Below, piece by piece: positions 45,561 through 55,280 of a stretch of 64,000 bases of DNA. A program made the position numbers and the translations under genes. The notes beneath the pieces are model-generated. The model ran no database searches. It was not told where the DNA came from and was given only the letters and a program-made list of their open reading frames with translations. Source of the DNA: Pseudomonas sp. Irchel 3E20 (GTDB lineage Bacteria > Pseudomonadota > Gammaproteobacteria > Pseudomonadales > Pseudomonadaceae); assembly GCF_900187645.1 (NCBI RefSeq), contig NZ_FYEE01000006.1:62001-126000 (forward strand), in the 5' to 3' direction. Each line of letters begins with the position of its first letter. The stretch's first letter is position 1.

Positions 45561-46700
45561 ATGCCAACTGCCTTTCCCGCCGATTCCGTTGGTCTGGTGA
45601 CGCCCCAAGTGGCGCACTTCAGTGAACCCCTCGCCCTGGCCTGCGGCCGTTCGCTGCCCGCCTATGACCTGATCTATGAAACCTACGGTGAGCTGAACGC
45701 CACGGCCAGCAACGCCGTGCTGATCTGCCATGCGCTGTCGGGCCATCACCATGCCGCTGGCTACCACAGCCCCGACGACCGCAAGCCCGGTTGGTGGGAC
45801 AGCTGCATCGGCCCCGGCAAGCCCATCGATACCCACCGCTTCTTCGTCGTCAGCCTCAACAACCTGGGCGGCTGCAACGGCTCCACCGGCCCCAGCAGCA
45901 CCAACCCGGACACCGGCAAGCCGTTTGGCGCCGACTTCCCGGTGCTCACGGTCGAAGACTGGGTGCACAGCCAGGCGCGCCTGGCCGACCTGCTGGGCAT
46001 CGACCAATGGGCCGCGGTGATCGGCGGCAGCCTGGGCGGCATGCAGGCCTTGCAGTGGAGCATCAGCTACCCCGAGCGCATCCGCCATTGCCTGGCCATC
46101 GCCTCGGCGCCTAAGCTCTCGGCGCAGAACATCGCCTTCAACGAAGTGGCGCGCCAGGCCATCCTCACCGACCCCGAGTTCCACGGCGGCTCGTTCCAGG
46201 AGCACGGTGTGATCCCCAAGCGCGGGTTGATGCTGGCGCGGATGGTGGGGCACATCACCTACCTGTCGGATGACTCCATGGGCGAGAAATTCGGCCGCGG
46301 CCTCAAGAGCGAAAAGCTCAACTACGACTTCCATAGCGTCGAATTCCAAGTGGAAAGCTACCTGCGCTACCAGGGCGAAGAATTCTCCGGGCGCTTCGAC
46401 GCCAACACCTACCTGTTGATGACCAAAGCGCTGGACTACTTCGATCCGGCGGCGAACTTCGACGATAACCTGGCGAAAACCTTCGCCGGGGCCAAGGCCA
46501 AGTTCTGCGTGATGTCGTTCACCACCGACTGGCGTTTCTCCCCGGCCCGCTCGCGGGAACTGGTGGACGCCCTGATGGCGGCGAAAAAAGACGTCTGCTA
46601 CTTGGAAATCGACGCGCCCCAGGGCCACGACGCCTTCTTGATCCCGATCCCGCGCTACTTGCAGGCGTTTGGCAATTACATGAACAGAATCCAATTGTGA
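45561..46700 (+). CDS. metX: Homoserine O-acyltransferase MetX
   Basis: This 379-residue alpha/beta-hydrolase-fold enzyme acylates homoserine at the start of methionine synthesis. The nucleophile Ser sits in [12 protein letters not shown] and the C-terminal His/Asp in [12 protein letters not shown]. The family block [15 protein letters not shown] is present. Pseudomonas MetX enzymes are thought to use succinyl-CoA, but the acyl donor is not decided from sequence here. The ATG at 45561 gives the family length; an in-frame ATG at 45546 lies in the dyad. It lies 7 bp upstream of metW. Confidence 0.95.
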   Translation: MPTAFPADSVGLVTPQVAHFSEPLALACGRSLPAYDLIYETYGELNATASNAVLICHALSGHHHAAGYHSPDDRKPGWWDSCIGPGKPIDTHRFFVVSLNNLGGCNGSTGPSSTNPDTGKPFGADFPVLTVEDWVHSQARLADLLGIDQWAAVIGGSLGGMQALQWSISYPERIRHCLAIASAPKLSAQNIAFNEVARQAILTDPEFHGGSFQEHGVIPKRGLMLARMVGHITYLSDDSMGEKFGRGLKSEKLNYDFHSVEFQVESYLRYQGEEFSGRFDANTYLLMTKALDYFDPAANFDDNLAKTFAGAKAKFCVMSFTTDWRFSPARSRELVDALMAAKKDVCYLEIDAPQGHDAFLIPIPRYLQAFGNYMNRIQL

Positions 46701-46707
46701 GAACGCC

Positions 46708-47328
46708 ATGAGAGCTGATCTGGAAATCATCCAGGAATGGATCCCCGCCGGCAGCCGCGTGCTCGACCTTGGCTGCGGTAATGGCGAACTGCTGACCTGG
46801 CTGCGGGACAACAAGCAAGTCACCGGTTATGGCCTGGAAAACGACCCGGACAACATTGCCGAATGCGTGGCCAAGGGCATCAACGTGATCGAGCAGGACC
46901 TGGACAAGGGGCTGGGCAACTTCGCCAGCAACAGCTTCGATATCGTGGTGATGACCCAAGCCCTGCAAGCGGTGCACTACCCGGACCGAATCCTCGACGA
47001 AATGCTGCGCGTGGGCCGCCAGTGCATCATCACCTTTCCCAATTTCGGCCACTGGCGCTGCCGCTGGTACCTGGCCAGCAAGGGCCGCATGCCGGTGTCG
47101 GAATTCTTGCCGTACACCTGGTACAACACGCCGAACATCCACTTCTGCACCTTTGAAGACTTTGAAGAACTGTGCCGCGAACGTGCGGCGAAAGTCATCG
47201 ATCGGCTTGCCGTCGATCAACAACACCGCCACGGGTGGGCCAGTAAGCTATGGCCTAACCTATTAGGTGAAATCGGTATTTACCGCGTCAGCAGTCCTGG
47301 CCTGCAAGATCACCAGGTCGCGGTCTGA
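46708..47328 (+). CDS. metW: Methionine biosynthesis protein MetW
   Basis: This 206-residue class I methyltransferase-fold protein has SAM motif SRVLDLGCGNGELL (residues ~16-29) and the MetW-type block ITFPNFGHWRCRWYLASKGR. It partners MetX and is needed for full acyltransferase activity in pseudomonads. It is the second gene of the metX-metW operon. A long imperfect inverted repeat follows. Confidence 0.93.
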   Translation: MRADLEIIQEWIPAGSRVLDLGCGNGELLTWLRDNKQVTGYGLENDPDNIAECVAKGINVIEQDLDKGLGNFASNSFDIVVMTQALQAVHYPDRILDEMLRVGRQCIITFPNFGHWRCRWYLASKGRMPVSEFLPYTWYNTPNIHFCTFEDFEELCRERAAKVIDRLAVDQQHRHGWASKLWPNLLGEIGIYRVSSPGLQDHQVAV

Positions 47329-47348
47329 CCCCAACATTAACGGCTGTC

Positions 47349-47453
47349 GCAAGCGGGCTCGCCCGCGCTGGAGTGCGTAGCGCTCCTGATGCGGTGCTTG
47401 CTCAAACGCACTGAGGGGCCGCTGCGCTGCCCAGCGCGGGCCAGCCCGCTTGC
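47349..47453. repeat. Long inverted repeat between metW and DUF4426
   Basis: The 23-nt arms at 47349-47371 and 47431-47453 differ at one position. They contain AAGCGGGCTCGCCCGCGCTGG and its inverse, and the 59-nt spacer holds further GC dyads. The structure is related to 14894-14984. Confidence 0.7.
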
Positions 47454-47487
47454 TACTGCCCACAAATATTTTTTGAGGAGAACGATC

Positions 47488-47922
47488 ATGGGACGTCTAG
47501 CCCTGTTAGCCCTGACTGCCTGCCTGAGCCTGAGCGCCATGGCCGCCGACGCCATCAAAGGCGAACGCAAGGAAGTTTTCGGTGACGTGACGGTGCACTA
47601 CAACACCTTCAACTCCACCGCCCTGCAACCGGACATCGCCAAGGCCGCCGGCCTGGTGCGCGACAAGCATCAGGGGCTCATCAACCTCTCCGTGCTCAAG
47701 GCTGGCAAAGCGACGGACGCCACGGTCACCGGCACCCTCAAGGACCTGACCAGCAAAAGCGTGCCGCTGACGTTCAAGAAAATCACCGAACCCGGCGCGA
47801 TCTACTACATCGCCCAATACCCGGTGGAGCAGCAGGAAGTCAGAACCTTCACCATCAGCGTTGAAACCGGCGGCCAAGCCCACAGTTTCAGCTTTAACCA
47901 AGAGCTGTTTCCGGGCCAATGA
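47488..47922 (+). CDS. DUF4426 periplasmic protein
   Basis: This 144-residue exported protein has signal peptide [20 protein letters not shown] and a single beta-rich domain ([39 protein letters not shown]). Function unknown; it is conserved upstream of rdgB-hemW in Pseudomonas. ATG 47488 has GAGGAG. It overlaps rdgB. Confidence 0.85.
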   Translation: MGRLALLALTACLSLSAMAADAIKGERKEVFGDVTVHYNTFNSTALQPDIAKAAGLVRDKHQGLINLSVLKAGKATDATVTGTLKDLTSKSVPLTFKKITEPGAIYYIAQYPVEQQEVRTFTISVETGGQAHSFSFNQELFPGQ

Positions 47923-48515
47923 TGAACTTCACCCAACTGGTTTTGGCCAGCCATAACGCCGGCAAACTCAAAGAACTCCAGGCCATGCTCGGCCAAGCGG
48001 TACAACTGCGCTCCATTGGCGAGTTCAGCCGCGTCGAGCCGGAAGAAACCGGCCTGTCGTTCGTCGAGAACGCCATCCTCAAGGCCCGCAATGCCGCGCG
48101 CATTTCCGGTTTGCCGGCGCTGGCCGACGATTCCGGGCTGGCGGTGGACTTCCTAGGCGGCGCGCCGGGCATTTACTCGGCGCGCTATGCCGACGGCCAG
48201 GGCGATGCGGCGAACAACGCCAAGCTGCTCGACGCCCTCAAGGACGTGCCCGAGGCAGAGCGCGGCGCGCAGTTCGTCTGTGTGCTGGCCCTGGTGCGCC
48301 ACGCCGACGACCCGCTGCCGATCCTCTGCGAAGGCTTGTGGCACGGGCGCATTCTCACCGCCGCCAGCGGCGAACATGGTTTTGGCTACGACCCGCTGTT
48401 CTGGGTGCCGGAGCGCGACTGCTCCAGCGCGCAGCTGAGCCCCGCCGATAAGAACCAGATCAGCCACCGCGCCCGCGCAATGGATTTGCTGCGCCAACGT
48501 CTGGGCTTGAAATGA
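47919..48515 (+). CDS. rdgB: dITP/XTP pyrophosphatase RdgB
   Basis: This 198-residue HAM1-family enzyme removes dITP and XTP from the nucleotide pool. Signatures are [34 protein letters not shown] and [13 protein letters not shown]. Two adjacent ATGs (47919 and 47922) are possible starts; both overlap the DUF4426 stop. It overlaps hemW by 4 bp (ATGA). Confidence 0.95.
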   Translation: MMNFTQLVLASHNAGKLKELQAMLGQAVQLRSIGEFSRVEPEETGLSFVENAILKARNAARISGLPALADDSGLAVDFLGGAPGIYSARYADGQGDAANNAKLLDALKDVPEAERGAQFVCVLALVRHADDPLPILCEGLWHGRILTAASGEHGFGYDPLFWVPERDCSSAQLSPADKNQISHRARAMDLLRQRLGLK

Positions 48516-49714
48516 CCCACGACTCGCCCGCGTTGCCGCTGATCGTCGGCGGCACGCCCAGCACCCGCGCGGCATTACCGCTGTTGCCGCCGCTGGCGCT
48601 GTACATCCACATTCCCTGGTGCGTGCGCAAATGCCCGTACTGCGACTTCAACTCCCACACCGCCAGCCCCGTGCTGCCGGAAGAAGAGTACGTCGATGCC
48701 CTGCTGGCCGACCTCGACCAGGACCTGCACGCGGTGTACGGCCGCGAACTGAGTTCGATCTTCTTCGGTGGCGGCACCCCGAGCCTGTTCAGCGCCGCCG
48801 CCCTGGGGCGCCTGCTCAAGGGCGTGGAGCAACGTATCCCGTTCGCCCCAGGCATCGAAATCACCCTGGAAGCCAACCCTGGCACCTTCGAGCAAGAGAA
48901 ATTCAGCGCCTACCGGGCCTTGGGCATCAATCGCCTGTCCATCGGCATCCAGAGTTTCCAACAGGCCAAGCTCAGTGCCCTGGGGCGCATCCACAACGGC
49001 GACGAAGCGATCCGCGCCGCCGGCATGGCGCGCCTGGCCGGGTTCGACAACTTCAACCTGGACTTGATGCACGGCTTGCCCGATCAGTCCCTGGACGACG
49101 CCCTCGACGACCTGCGCCAAGCCATCTCCCTCAAGCCTACGCACCTGTCCTGGTACCAACTGACGCTGGAGCCGAACACGGTGTTCTGGAACCAGCCGCC
49201 GGTGTTGCCGGAGGACGACACCCTGTGGGACATCCAGGAGGCCGGCCAGGCTCTGCTGGCCGAGCACGGCTACGCGCAGTACGAGGTCTCGGCCTACGCC
49301 CAGCCCGGCAAAGCGGCGCGGCATAACCTCAATTACTGGAGTTTCGGCGACTTTATCGGCATCGGTGCCGGCGCCCACGGCAAGCTCAGCCACCCGGACG
49401 GGCGCATCGTGCGCACCTGGAAAACCCGCCTGCCCAAGGACTACCTCAACCCAGCCAAAAACTTCCAGGCCGGCGAAAAATACCTGGGCGACGACGAACT
49501 GCCATTCGAGTTCTTGATGAATGCCTTGCGCCTGACCGAGGGCGTGGCCGCCGAGCTGTACCCGCAACGCACCGGGCTGACGCTGCAAAGCCTGGCCCAG
49601 GGCCGCCGCGAGGCCGAACAAAGTGGCTTATTGCAGGTCGAACCGTCACGGCTGGCGGCCACCGAGCGCGGCCAACTCTTTCTCAATGACCTGCTACAGA
49701 AGTTTTTGAGCTGA
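48512..49714 (+). CDS. hemW: Radical SAM heme chaperone HemW
   Basis: This 400-residue protein carries the radical-SAM cluster motif in [14 protein letters not shown] (Cys-x3-Cys-x2-Cys), after a ~28-residue Pro/Leu-rich lead. The SAM-binding [11 protein letters not shown] and EANPGTFEQ and the C-terminal HemW-type domain ([20 protein letters not shown]) follow. It inserts or traffics haem into respiratory enzymes and is often misannotated as HemN. It is coupled to rdgB. Confidence 0.94.
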   Translation: MTHDSPALPLIVGGTPSTRAALPLLPPLALYIHIPWCVRKCPYCDFNSHTASPVLPEEEYVDALLADLDQDLHAVYGRELSSIFFGGGTPSLFSAAALGRLLKGVEQRIPFAPGIEITLEANPGTFEQEKFSAYRALGINRLSIGIQSFQQAKLSALGRIHNGDEAIRAAGMARLAGFDNFNLDLMHGLPDQSLDDALDDLRQAISLKPTHLSWYQLTLEPNTVFWNQPPVLPEDDTLWDIQEAGQALLAEHGYAQYEVSAYAQPGKAARHNLNYWSFGDFIGIGAGAHGKLSHPDGRIVRTWKTRLPKDYLNPAKNFQAGEKYLGDDELPFEFLMNALRLTEGVAAELYPQRTGLTLQSLAQGRREAEQSGLLQVEPSRLAATERGQLFLNDLLQKFLS

Positions 49715-49735
49715 CTGGCTCTTTAAGGAAATCGA

Positions 49736-50059
49736 ATGGACCTGGTACTCGACCTACTCGCCACCGTCTCGCGCTGGAGCCGCAGCAACCTGTCGGACAT
49801 CTCCCTGGCGCTGGTGGGCTGCCTGCTGGTGTTGTTTGGCGCCGACATCAAGGGCTGGGTCGAACAACGCCTGGGCAACATCGCCGGCGCCTTGCGCGTA
49901 CCGCTGATGGCCCTGCTGTGCATGATCGGCAGCGGCGCGGCGTTGATCTACGCCACGCCGTGGATCGTGCGCGGCCTGAGCCAATTCAACAACTACAGCC
50001 TGGCGCCGGTGTTGTTGGTGGTGCTGGTGCTGATCGGGGTAGTGGCGGATCGCCGCTAA
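49736..50059 (+). CDS. DUF3392 small membrane protein
   Basis: This 107-residue protein has three hydrophobic helices (ISLALVGCLLVLFGADI, MALLCMIGSGAALIYATPWI, LAPVLLVVLVLIGVVA). Function unknown. AAGGAAA lies before ATG 49736, 22 bp after hemW. Confidence 0.82.
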   Translation: MDLVLDLLATVSRWSRSNLSDISLALVGCLLVLFGADIKGWVEQRLGNIAGALRVPLMALLCMIGSGAALIYATPWIVRGLSQFNNYSLAPVLLVVLVLIGVVADRR

Positions 50060-50070
50060 CCACAACTGGA

Positions 50071-50130
50071 GGAGCGAGCCTGCTCGCGATGAGGCCGAAA
50101 CCGCTATCGCGGGCGAGCCCGCTCCCACAC
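50071..50130. repeat. REPIN between DUF3392 and trmB
   Basis: GGAGCGAGCCTGCTCGCGAT (50071-50090) and ATCGCGGGCGAGCCCGCTCC (50106-50125) are an imperfect inverted pair of REP cores between converging genes. Confidence 0.8.
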
Positions 50131-50145
50131 TAGGTTTTGCCTGCT

Positions 50146-50871
50146 TTAAGACTGCTTCTCGAACTTCAAATCCCACACCCCATGCCCCAGTCGCTCGCCA
50201 CGGCGCTCGAACTTGGTGATCGGGCGCTCGCTCGGGCGCGGCACGCAGCGGCCGTCTTCGGCGAGGTTGCGGTAGCCCGGCGCGACGTTCATCACCTCCA
50301 GCATGTACTCGGCGTAGGGTTCCCAGTCAGTGGCCATGTGCAGGATGCCGCCGACTTTCAACTTGCTGCGCACCAACTCTGCGAAAGACGCTTGGACAAT
50401 ACGGCGCTTGTGGTGGCGGCTCTTGTGCCAAGGGTCGGGGAAAAACAGCATCAGGCGATCCAGGCTGTTGTCGGCGATACAGCGGTTGAGCACTTCAATC
50501 GCATCGCAGTCGTACACCCGCAGGTTAGTCAGACCCTGGGTCAGCACGCCGTTGAGCAACGCGCCGACACCTGGGCGGTGCACTTCCACACCGATGAAAT
50601 CCTGCTCGGGCGACGCCGCGGCCATTTCCAGCAGGGAGTGGCCCATGCCAAAGCCGATTTCCAGGGAGCGCGGGGCCGAACGGCCAAACACTTGGTCAAA
50701 ATCCACCGGCGCATCCGCCAGCGGCAGGACGAACAACGGCGTGCCTTGCTCCAGGCCTTTTTGCTGGCCTTCGGTCATGCGCCCGGCGCGCATCACGAAA
50801 CTCTTGATACGGCGGTGCTTGGACTCGTCGCCTTCTTGCACAGTGTTCGGCGTTTCGTTTGATTCAGTCAT
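50146..50871 (-). CDS. trmB: tRNA (guanine-46-N7)-methyltransferase TrmB
   Basis: This 241-residue SAM methyltransferase modifies G46 in the tRNA variable loop. SAM motif [16 protein letters not shown] and the substrate motif [20 protein letters not shown] are intact, as is the C-terminal [22 protein letters not shown] 50871 is used; a TTG one codon earlier is less likely. It lies 9 bp downstream of thiG. Confidence 0.95.
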   Translation of the reverse strand: MTESNETPNTVQEGDESKHRRIKSFVMRAGRMTEGQQKGLEQGTPLFVLPLADAPVDFDQVFGRSAPRSLEIGFGMGHSLLEMAAASPEQDFIGVEVHRPGVGALLNGVLTQGLTNLRVYDCDAIEVLNRCIADNSLDRLMLFFPDPWHKSRHHKRRIVQASFAELVRSKLKVGGILHMATDWEPYAEYMLEVMNVAPGYRNLAEDGRCVPRPSERPITKFERRGERLGHGVWDLKFEKQS

Positions 50872-50880
50872 CAATGGCTC

Positions 50881-51675
50881 TTACTTAATCAGACCATCCA
50901 GCGGCGAAGAGGCGCTGGCATAGAGTTTTTTCGGCATGCGCCCGGCGAGGTACGCCAGACGACCGGCAACGATTGCGTGCTTCATGGCTTCGGCCATCAT
51001 GATCGGCTGCTGCGCATTGGCGATGGCCGAGTTCATCAGCACCGCCTCGCAGCCCAGTTCCATGGCGATGGTGGCGTCGGACGCGGTGCCGACACCGGCA
51101 TCCACCAACACCGGGATCTTCGCTTCTTCAAGGATGATCTGCAGGTTGTAGGGGTTGCAGATGCCCAGCCCGGTGCCGATCAAGCCCGCCAGCGGCATGA
51201 CTGCGATGCAACCGATTTCGGCCAGTTGGCGGGCGATGATCGGGTCGTCGCTGGTGTAGACCATCACGTCGAAACCTTCCTTGACCAGCACTTCGGCGGC
51301 TTTGAGGGTTTCGATCACGTTGGGGAACAGGGTTTTCTGGTCGGCCAGCACTTCCAGCTTCACCAAGTTATGGCCGTCCAGAAGCTCACGGGCCAGGCGG
51401 CAGGTGCGCACGGCCTCGATGGCGTCGTAGCAACCGGCGGTGTTCGGCAGGATGGTGTAGCGGTCTGGCGGCAGGATATCCAGCAGGTTCGGTTCGCCCG
51501 GGTTCTGGCCGATGTTGGTGCGGCGCACGGCAACGGTGACGATCTCGGCCCCCGAGGCTTCGATGGCCAGGCGGGTTTCTTCCATGTCGCGGTACTTGCC
51601 GGTGCCTACCAGCAAGCGCGACTGGTAGGTACGACCGGCCAGGACGAAAGGCTTGTCGCTGCGAACATTGCTCAT
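50881..51675 (-). CDS. thiG: Thiazole synthase ThiG
   Basis: This 264-residue TIM-barrel enzyme forms the thiazole ring of thiamine. The start [18 protein letters not shown] and [20 protein letters not shown] (phosphate-binding) are typical. It works with the sulfur carrier ThiS, encoded 79 bp upstream on the same strand. Confidence 0.96.
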   Translation of the reverse strand: MSNVRSDKPFVLAGRTYQSRLLVGTGKYRDMEETRLAIEASGAEIVTVAVRRTNIGQNPGEPNLLDILPPDRYTILPNTAGCYDAIEAVRTCRLARELLDGHNLVKLEVLADQKTLFPNVIETLKAAEVLVKEGFDVMVYTSDDPIIARQLAEIGCIAVMPLAGLIGTGLGICNPYNLQIILEEAKIPVLVDAGVGTASDATIAMELGCEAVLMNSAIANAQQPIMMAEAMKHAIVAGRLAYLAGRMPKKLYASASSPLDGLIK

Positions 51676-51754
51676 CGGGAATCCTCGGTTGGGGAGAGGT
51701 TCTGCAGAAATCTTGTCGGCAAATTCAGGGAAAACGTAGCGAACGCGCTAGCTT

Positions 51755-51955
51755 CTAGCCGCCACCGATGGCGTGCACCACTTCGACGCTATCGCCGTCG
51801 TTCAGCGTGGTGTCGGCGTGCTGGCTGCGGGGGACGATATCCAGGTTGAGCTCGACTGCGACGCGACGCCCGGTCAACTCCAGGTGCGCGAGCAGGGCCG
51901 CAACGGTTGCACCGTCGGGCAGTTCTAAGGAATCACCGTTCAGCTGAATACGCAT
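51755..51955 (-). CDS. thiS: Thiamine sulfur-carrier protein ThiS
   Basis: This 66-residue ubiquitin-fold protein ends in the Gly-Gly needed for thiocarboxylation (VVHAIGGG). The start [20 protein letters not shown] follows the family; an in-frame ATG at 51970 adds five residues. It is paired with thiG. Confidence 0.93.
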   Translation of the reverse strand: MRIQLNGDSLELPDGATVAALLAHLELTGRRVAVELNLDIVPRSQHADTTLNDGDSVEVVHAIGGG

Positions 51956-52038
51956 GCCAAAGGCCGCCATCGTTTTTAAGGGCCAGCATTCTAGCCCGAT
52001 CCGTCAGGCCGACCCAAGCCCTCTGGTCAGCGGTGGTT

Positions 52039-52419
52039 TCAGGGCGTCGGTTGCAGGCGCCACGCGGCCAGGCCCAGGCAGAGCCAGCCCACCAGGAACG
52101 CGACGCCACCCAACGGGGTGATGATCCCCAGTTTGCTGATGCCGGTCAGGGTCAACAGGTACAGGCTCCCGGAAAACAGCAGGATGCCGAGGGTGAATGA
52201 CGCGCCGGCCCAAGTCACCAAGCGTCCGGGCAGGTGCGCAGCTAGCAGCGCCACGCCCACCAGGGCCAGGGTGTGGACCAACTGATAGCTGACGCCGGTG
52301 TGGAAAATCGCCAGGTATTCAGCGCTGAGGCGGTTTTTCAAGCCATGGGCGGCGAACGCGCCAAGGGCAACGCCAGTAAAGCCGAAGAAGGCAGCCAGCA
52401 TCACAAAGCCACGCAGCAT
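52039..52419 (-). CDS. DUF423 membrane protein (YgdD-like)
   Basis: This 126-residue protein has four helices and the family features GFTGVALGAFAAHGLK and YQLVHTLALV, ending ITPLGGVAFLVGWLCLG. Function unknown. It is divergent from mtgA. Confidence 0.88.
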   Translation of the reverse strand: MLRGFVMLAAFFGFTGVALGAFAAHGLKNRLSAEYLAIFHTGVSYQLVHTLALVGVALLAAHLPGRLVTWAGASFTLGILLFSGSLYLLTLTGISKLGIITPLGGVAFLVGWLCLGLAAWRLQPTP

Positions 52420-52454
52420 GAGGAACTCCAGTCAGACTCGTAGGACAGGGTCTG

Positions 52455-52460
52455 TATAAT
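52455..52460 (+). promoter_or_regulatory. TATAAT -10 box of mtgA
   Basis: A perfect TATAAT lies 34 bp upstream of the mtgA ATG. The -35 position (about 52432) has only a weak match, TCAGAC. Confidence 0.4.
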
Positions 52461-52493
52461 GGCCCGCTCGACCGCTCCGGCCAAGCCATCTCT

Positions 52494-53216
52494 ATGTTGC
52501 GTTTAATCTTTCGTCGTATCACCCAAGGCCTGCTCTGGTTCGCGGCTGGCAGCGTGCTGCTGGTGCTTGTGTTCCGCGTCGTACCGCCGCCGGGAACGGC
52601 ATTGATGGTCGAGCGCAAGGTGCAGTCCTGGTTCAATGGCAAGCCCATCGACCTGCAGCGCGACTGGCAAGCGTGGGATGAAATCGCCAACGACCTGAAA
52701 GTTGCGGTGATTGCCGGCGAAGACCAGAAATTCCCCGAACACTGGGGTTTTGACGTCGGCGCGATCAAGGCCGCCCTGGCCCATAACGAGCGCGGTGGTT
52801 CGCTGCGCGGCGCCAGCACCTTGAGCCAGCAAGTGGCGAAGAACCTGTTTCTGTGGTCGGGCCGCAGTTGGCTGCGCAAGGGCCTGGAGGCCTGGTTCAC
52901 GGGGCTGATCGAAATCCTCTGGCCCAAGCAACGCATCCTCGAGGTGTACCTCAACAGCGTGGAGTGGGACGACGGCGTGTTTGGCGCCGAGGCGGCGGCG
53001 CGCCATCACTTTGGCGTGAGCGCCCGCTCACTGTCGCGGCAACAGGCCAGCCTGCTGGCCGCGGTGCTGCCCAACCCCCGCGCCTGGAGCGCCAGCCGCC
53101 CAAGCCCTTACGTGGCACGGCGTGCCAGCTGGATTCGGCAGCAGATGAACCAGTTGGGGGGAGAGAGTTATCTGTTGGGGATCAATGATTCGCGGCGCTT
53201 GCCGTGGGCAGACTGA
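52494..53216 (+). CDS. mtgA: Monofunctional peptidoglycan glycosyltransferase MtgA
   Basis: This 240-residue GT51 enzyme polymerises lipid II. An N-terminal membrane anchor (FRRITQGLLWFAAGSVLLVLV) precedes the catalytic motif EDQKFPEHWGFD (Glu nucleophile region) and GGSLRGASTLSQQVAKNLFL. The third motif, EILWPKQRILEVYLNSVEW, is complete. It has no transpeptidase domain. Confidence 0.95.
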   Translation: MLRLIFRRITQGLLWFAAGSVLLVLVFRVVPPPGTALMVERKVQSWFNGKPIDLQRDWQAWDEIANDLKVAVIAGEDQKFPEHWGFDVGAIKAALAHNERGGSLRGASTLSQQVAKNLFLWSGRSWLRKGLEAWFTGLIEILWPKQRILEVYLNSVEWDDGVFGAEAAARHHFGVSARSLSRQQASLLAAVLPNPRAWSASRPSPYVARRASWIRQQMNQLGGESYLLGINDSRRLPWAD

Positions 53217-53224
53217 CACAGCAG

Positions 53225-53259
53225 AAAAAAGTGTGGGAGCGGACTTGCCCGCTCCCACA
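53225..53259 (-). terminator. REP hairpin acting as rpoH terminator
   Basis: Perfect 11-bp arms TGTGGGAGCGG (53232-53242) and CCGCTCCCACA (53249-53259) with a 6-nt loop are followed, on the minus strand, by TTTTTT. It thus has the form of an intrinsic terminator for rpoH, made from a REP element. Confidence 0.7.
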
Positions 53260-53289
53260 TCCACACCTACATCCACTAGCAGTTTGAGA

Positions 53290-54144
53290 TCAAGCGGCGA
53301 TAGACAGCTTCAGCTTGTTCATCGCGCTTTTTTCCAACTGGCGGATACGCTCAGCCGATACGTTGTACTTCTGCGCCAGGTCATGCAGCGTGGCTTTTTC
53401 TTCTGCCAACCAGCGTTGGTAGAGAATGTCGCGGCTGCGATCGTCCAGCACTTGCAGGGCTTCGTGCAGGTTGCTGGTGGAGTTATCGCTCCAGTCAGCA
53501 TCTTCCAGTTGCCGCGCCGGGTCGTAGCGGTGGTCTTCGAGGTAATTGGCCGGCGACTGGAAGGCACTGTCGTCGTCCGCCTCGGCGGCCGGGTCGAAGG
53601 CCATGTCATGGCCAGTCAGGCGGCTTTCCATCTCGCGCACTTCACGGGGCTCAACGCCCAGGCTTTCGGCCACGCGGTGCACTTCTTCGTTGTTCAGCCA
53701 CGCCAGGCGTTTTTTCTGGCTGCGCAGGTTGAAGAACAGCTTGCGCTGGGCCTTGGTGGTCGCGACTTTCACGATGCGCCAGTTGCGCAGGATGAATTCG
53801 TGGATTTCCGCCTTGATCCAGTGCACCGCAAAGGACACCAGGCGCACGCCCATTTCCGGGTTGAAACGCTTGACCGCTTTCATCAGGCCCACGTTACCTT
53901 CCTGGATCAGGTCGGCCTGGGCCAACCCGTAGCCGGAATAGCTGCGGGCGATATGTACGACAAAACGCAGGTGGGCGAGCACCATCTGCCGAGCCGCCCC
54001 AAGATCCTGCTCATAATAGAGACTCTCGGCCAGTTCGCGCTCCTGCTCGGGCGTCAGCAATGGAATGCTGTTGACCGTGTGCACATAGGCTTCCAGGTTT
54101 GCGCCTGGGACTAGGGCATAGGCAGGTTGCAAAGAAGTGGTCAT
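53290..54144 (-). CDS. rpoH: Heat-shock sigma factor RpoH (sigma-32)
   Basis: This 284-residue sigma factor starts [20 protein letters not shown]. Region 2 has [20 protein letters not shown] and [20 protein letters not shown]. The diagnostic RpoH box [12 protein letters not shown] lies just after region 2. The C-terminal HTH is [23 protein letters not shown] 54144 has GGAGG and gives the normal length. It stands 113 bp after ftsX, with its own sigma-E-type promoter between, in the order ftsY-ftsE-ftsX-rpoH common in gammaproteobacteria. Confidence 0.97.
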   Translation of the reverse strand: MTTSLQPAYALVPGANLEAYVHTVNSIPLLTPEQERELAESLYYEQDLGAARQMVLAHLRFVVHIARSYSGYGLAQADLIQEGNVGLMKAVKRFNPEMGVRLVSFAVHWIKAEIHEFILRNWRIVKVATTKAQRKLFFNLRSQKKRLAWLNNEEVHRVAESLGVEPREVREMESRLTGHDMAFDPAAEADDDSAFQSPANYLEDHRYDPARQLEDADWSDNSTSNLHEALQVLDDRSRDILYQRWLAEEKATLHDLAQKYNVSAERIRQLEKSAMNKLKLSIAA

Positions 54145-54193
54145 ACGAAAAAACCTCCGACTCACATAACTCGTGCAGTTCAGCACTGCGAAA

Positions 54194-54220
54194 ATTGACC
54201 GGGAACCGTAGGACAAGTTC
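54194..54220 (-). promoter_or_regulatory. AlgU/sigma-E-type promoter of rpoH
   Basis: On the minus strand GAACTT (54215-54220), a 16-bp spacer and TCAAT (54194-54198) fit the extracytoplasmic sigma consensus GAACTT-N16-TCtga. AlgU control of rpoH is known in P. aeruginosa. The predicted leader is about 40 nt. Confidence 0.6.
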
Positions 54221-54257
54221 CCTAGAAAGCTGAAAGGTCAATACAAGCAAAAAGACA

Positions 54258-55280
54258 CTACTTCGGCGCAAGCTCCCTGAGGTGCCTTGCGACGGCGATC
54301 CATGCACCGATATACCCTAACAGCACCGCGCCAAGCAAGAGTGACAGGCCGTCAGCAGGAGGCACGCCAGCCAGGGCAAAATCACTGCCATACAACCCGG
54401 CTAACCCCACCACTGCGTCGTTCAGCCAATCCAGGCCGAACGCCAGCAACCCCCACGAAAGAATCCCTGCACCCAAGCCATAAAGCGCGCCCATATATAG
54501 AAAGGGCCTACGCACATAGCTGTCGGTGCCGCCGACGAGTTTAATCACTTCTATCTCGGTGCGGCGGTTTTCAATATGAAGACGAATGGTATTGCCTATC
54601 ACCAAAAGTAATGCAGACACCAAAAGCACGGTCAGACCGAAGACAAACCGGTCACCCAGCTTGAGGATTGCCGCAAGGCGTTCCACCCAGACTAGATCAA
54701 GTTGCGCCTGTTGCACATTGGGCATCTCGGCCAGGCGCTGACGCAGGGTTTCCAGGGCTGCCTTGTCGACTTCCTTGGGCGTCACCAGCACCACACCCGG
54801 CAGGGGGTTCTGCGGCAATTCCTTGAGCGCTTCGCCGATCCCGGACTGCTGCTGGAATTCCTCCAGCGCCTGTTCGCGGCTGATGTATTGGGCATCCGCG
54901 ACGCCCGGCATGGCCGCGATCTGCTCGCCCAATTGCTCGCCCTCGGCGGCGCTGGCGTCCAGTTGCAGGTAGAGGGAAATCTGCGCCGCCCGCTGCCACG
55001 AACCGCCGAGGCGTTCGACGTTGCCCAGCAGCAGCGACAGGCCCATGGGCAGGCTCAAAGCCACGGCCATCACCATGCAGGTGAAGAAACTGCCGATGGG
55101 CTGCTTACCCAGGCGCCGCAGGCTGTCGAGCAGGCTGGCGCGGTGGCTTTCGATCCAGGCGTGCAGCAGGGTGCGAAAGTCCGGGCCGTCGTCATCGTCG
55201 CGTTTTTTCTTGGCAGGTTTCGGATCCGCCGCCTTGGGCGCCACCCGCTCGGAAACCTTGGGACTGCGTGTGGCACTCAT
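54258..55280 (-). CDS. ftsX: Cell-division protein FtsX
   Basis: This 340-residue permease-like protein has a charged N-terminus (Lys/Asp-rich, about 55 residues) and a first helix SFFTCMVMAVALSLPMGLSL. A periplasmic domain (~100-210) follows, then three more helices (GLTVLLVSALLLVIGNTI, MGALYGLGAGILSWGLLAFG, SLLLGAVLLGYIGAWIAV). With FtsE it activates septal murein hydrolases through EnvC-type partners. It overlaps ftsE by 4 bp. Confidence 0.95.
   Translation of the reverse strand: MSATRSPKVSERVAPKAADPKPAKKKRDDDDGPDFRTLLHAWIESHRASLLDSLRRLGKQPIGSFFTCMVMAVALSLPMGLSLLLGNVERLGGSWQRAAQISLYLQLDASAAEGEQLGEQIAAMPGVADAQYISREQALEEFQQQSGIGEALKELPQNPLPGVVLVTPKEVDKAALETLRQRLAEMPNVQQAQLDLVWVERLAAILKLGDRFVFGLTVLLVSALLLVIGNTIRLHIENRRTEIEVIKLVGGTDSYVRRPFLYMGALYGLGAGILSWGLLAFGLDWLNDAVVGLAGLYGSDFALAGVPPADGLSLLLGAVLLGYIGAWIAVARHLRELAPK

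Noticed and set aside
18542..50130. Repeated short palindromes considered as a CRISPR array
   Set aside because: Copies are single or paired, far apart, inverted rather than direct, and of the Pseudomonas REP core; no cas genes.
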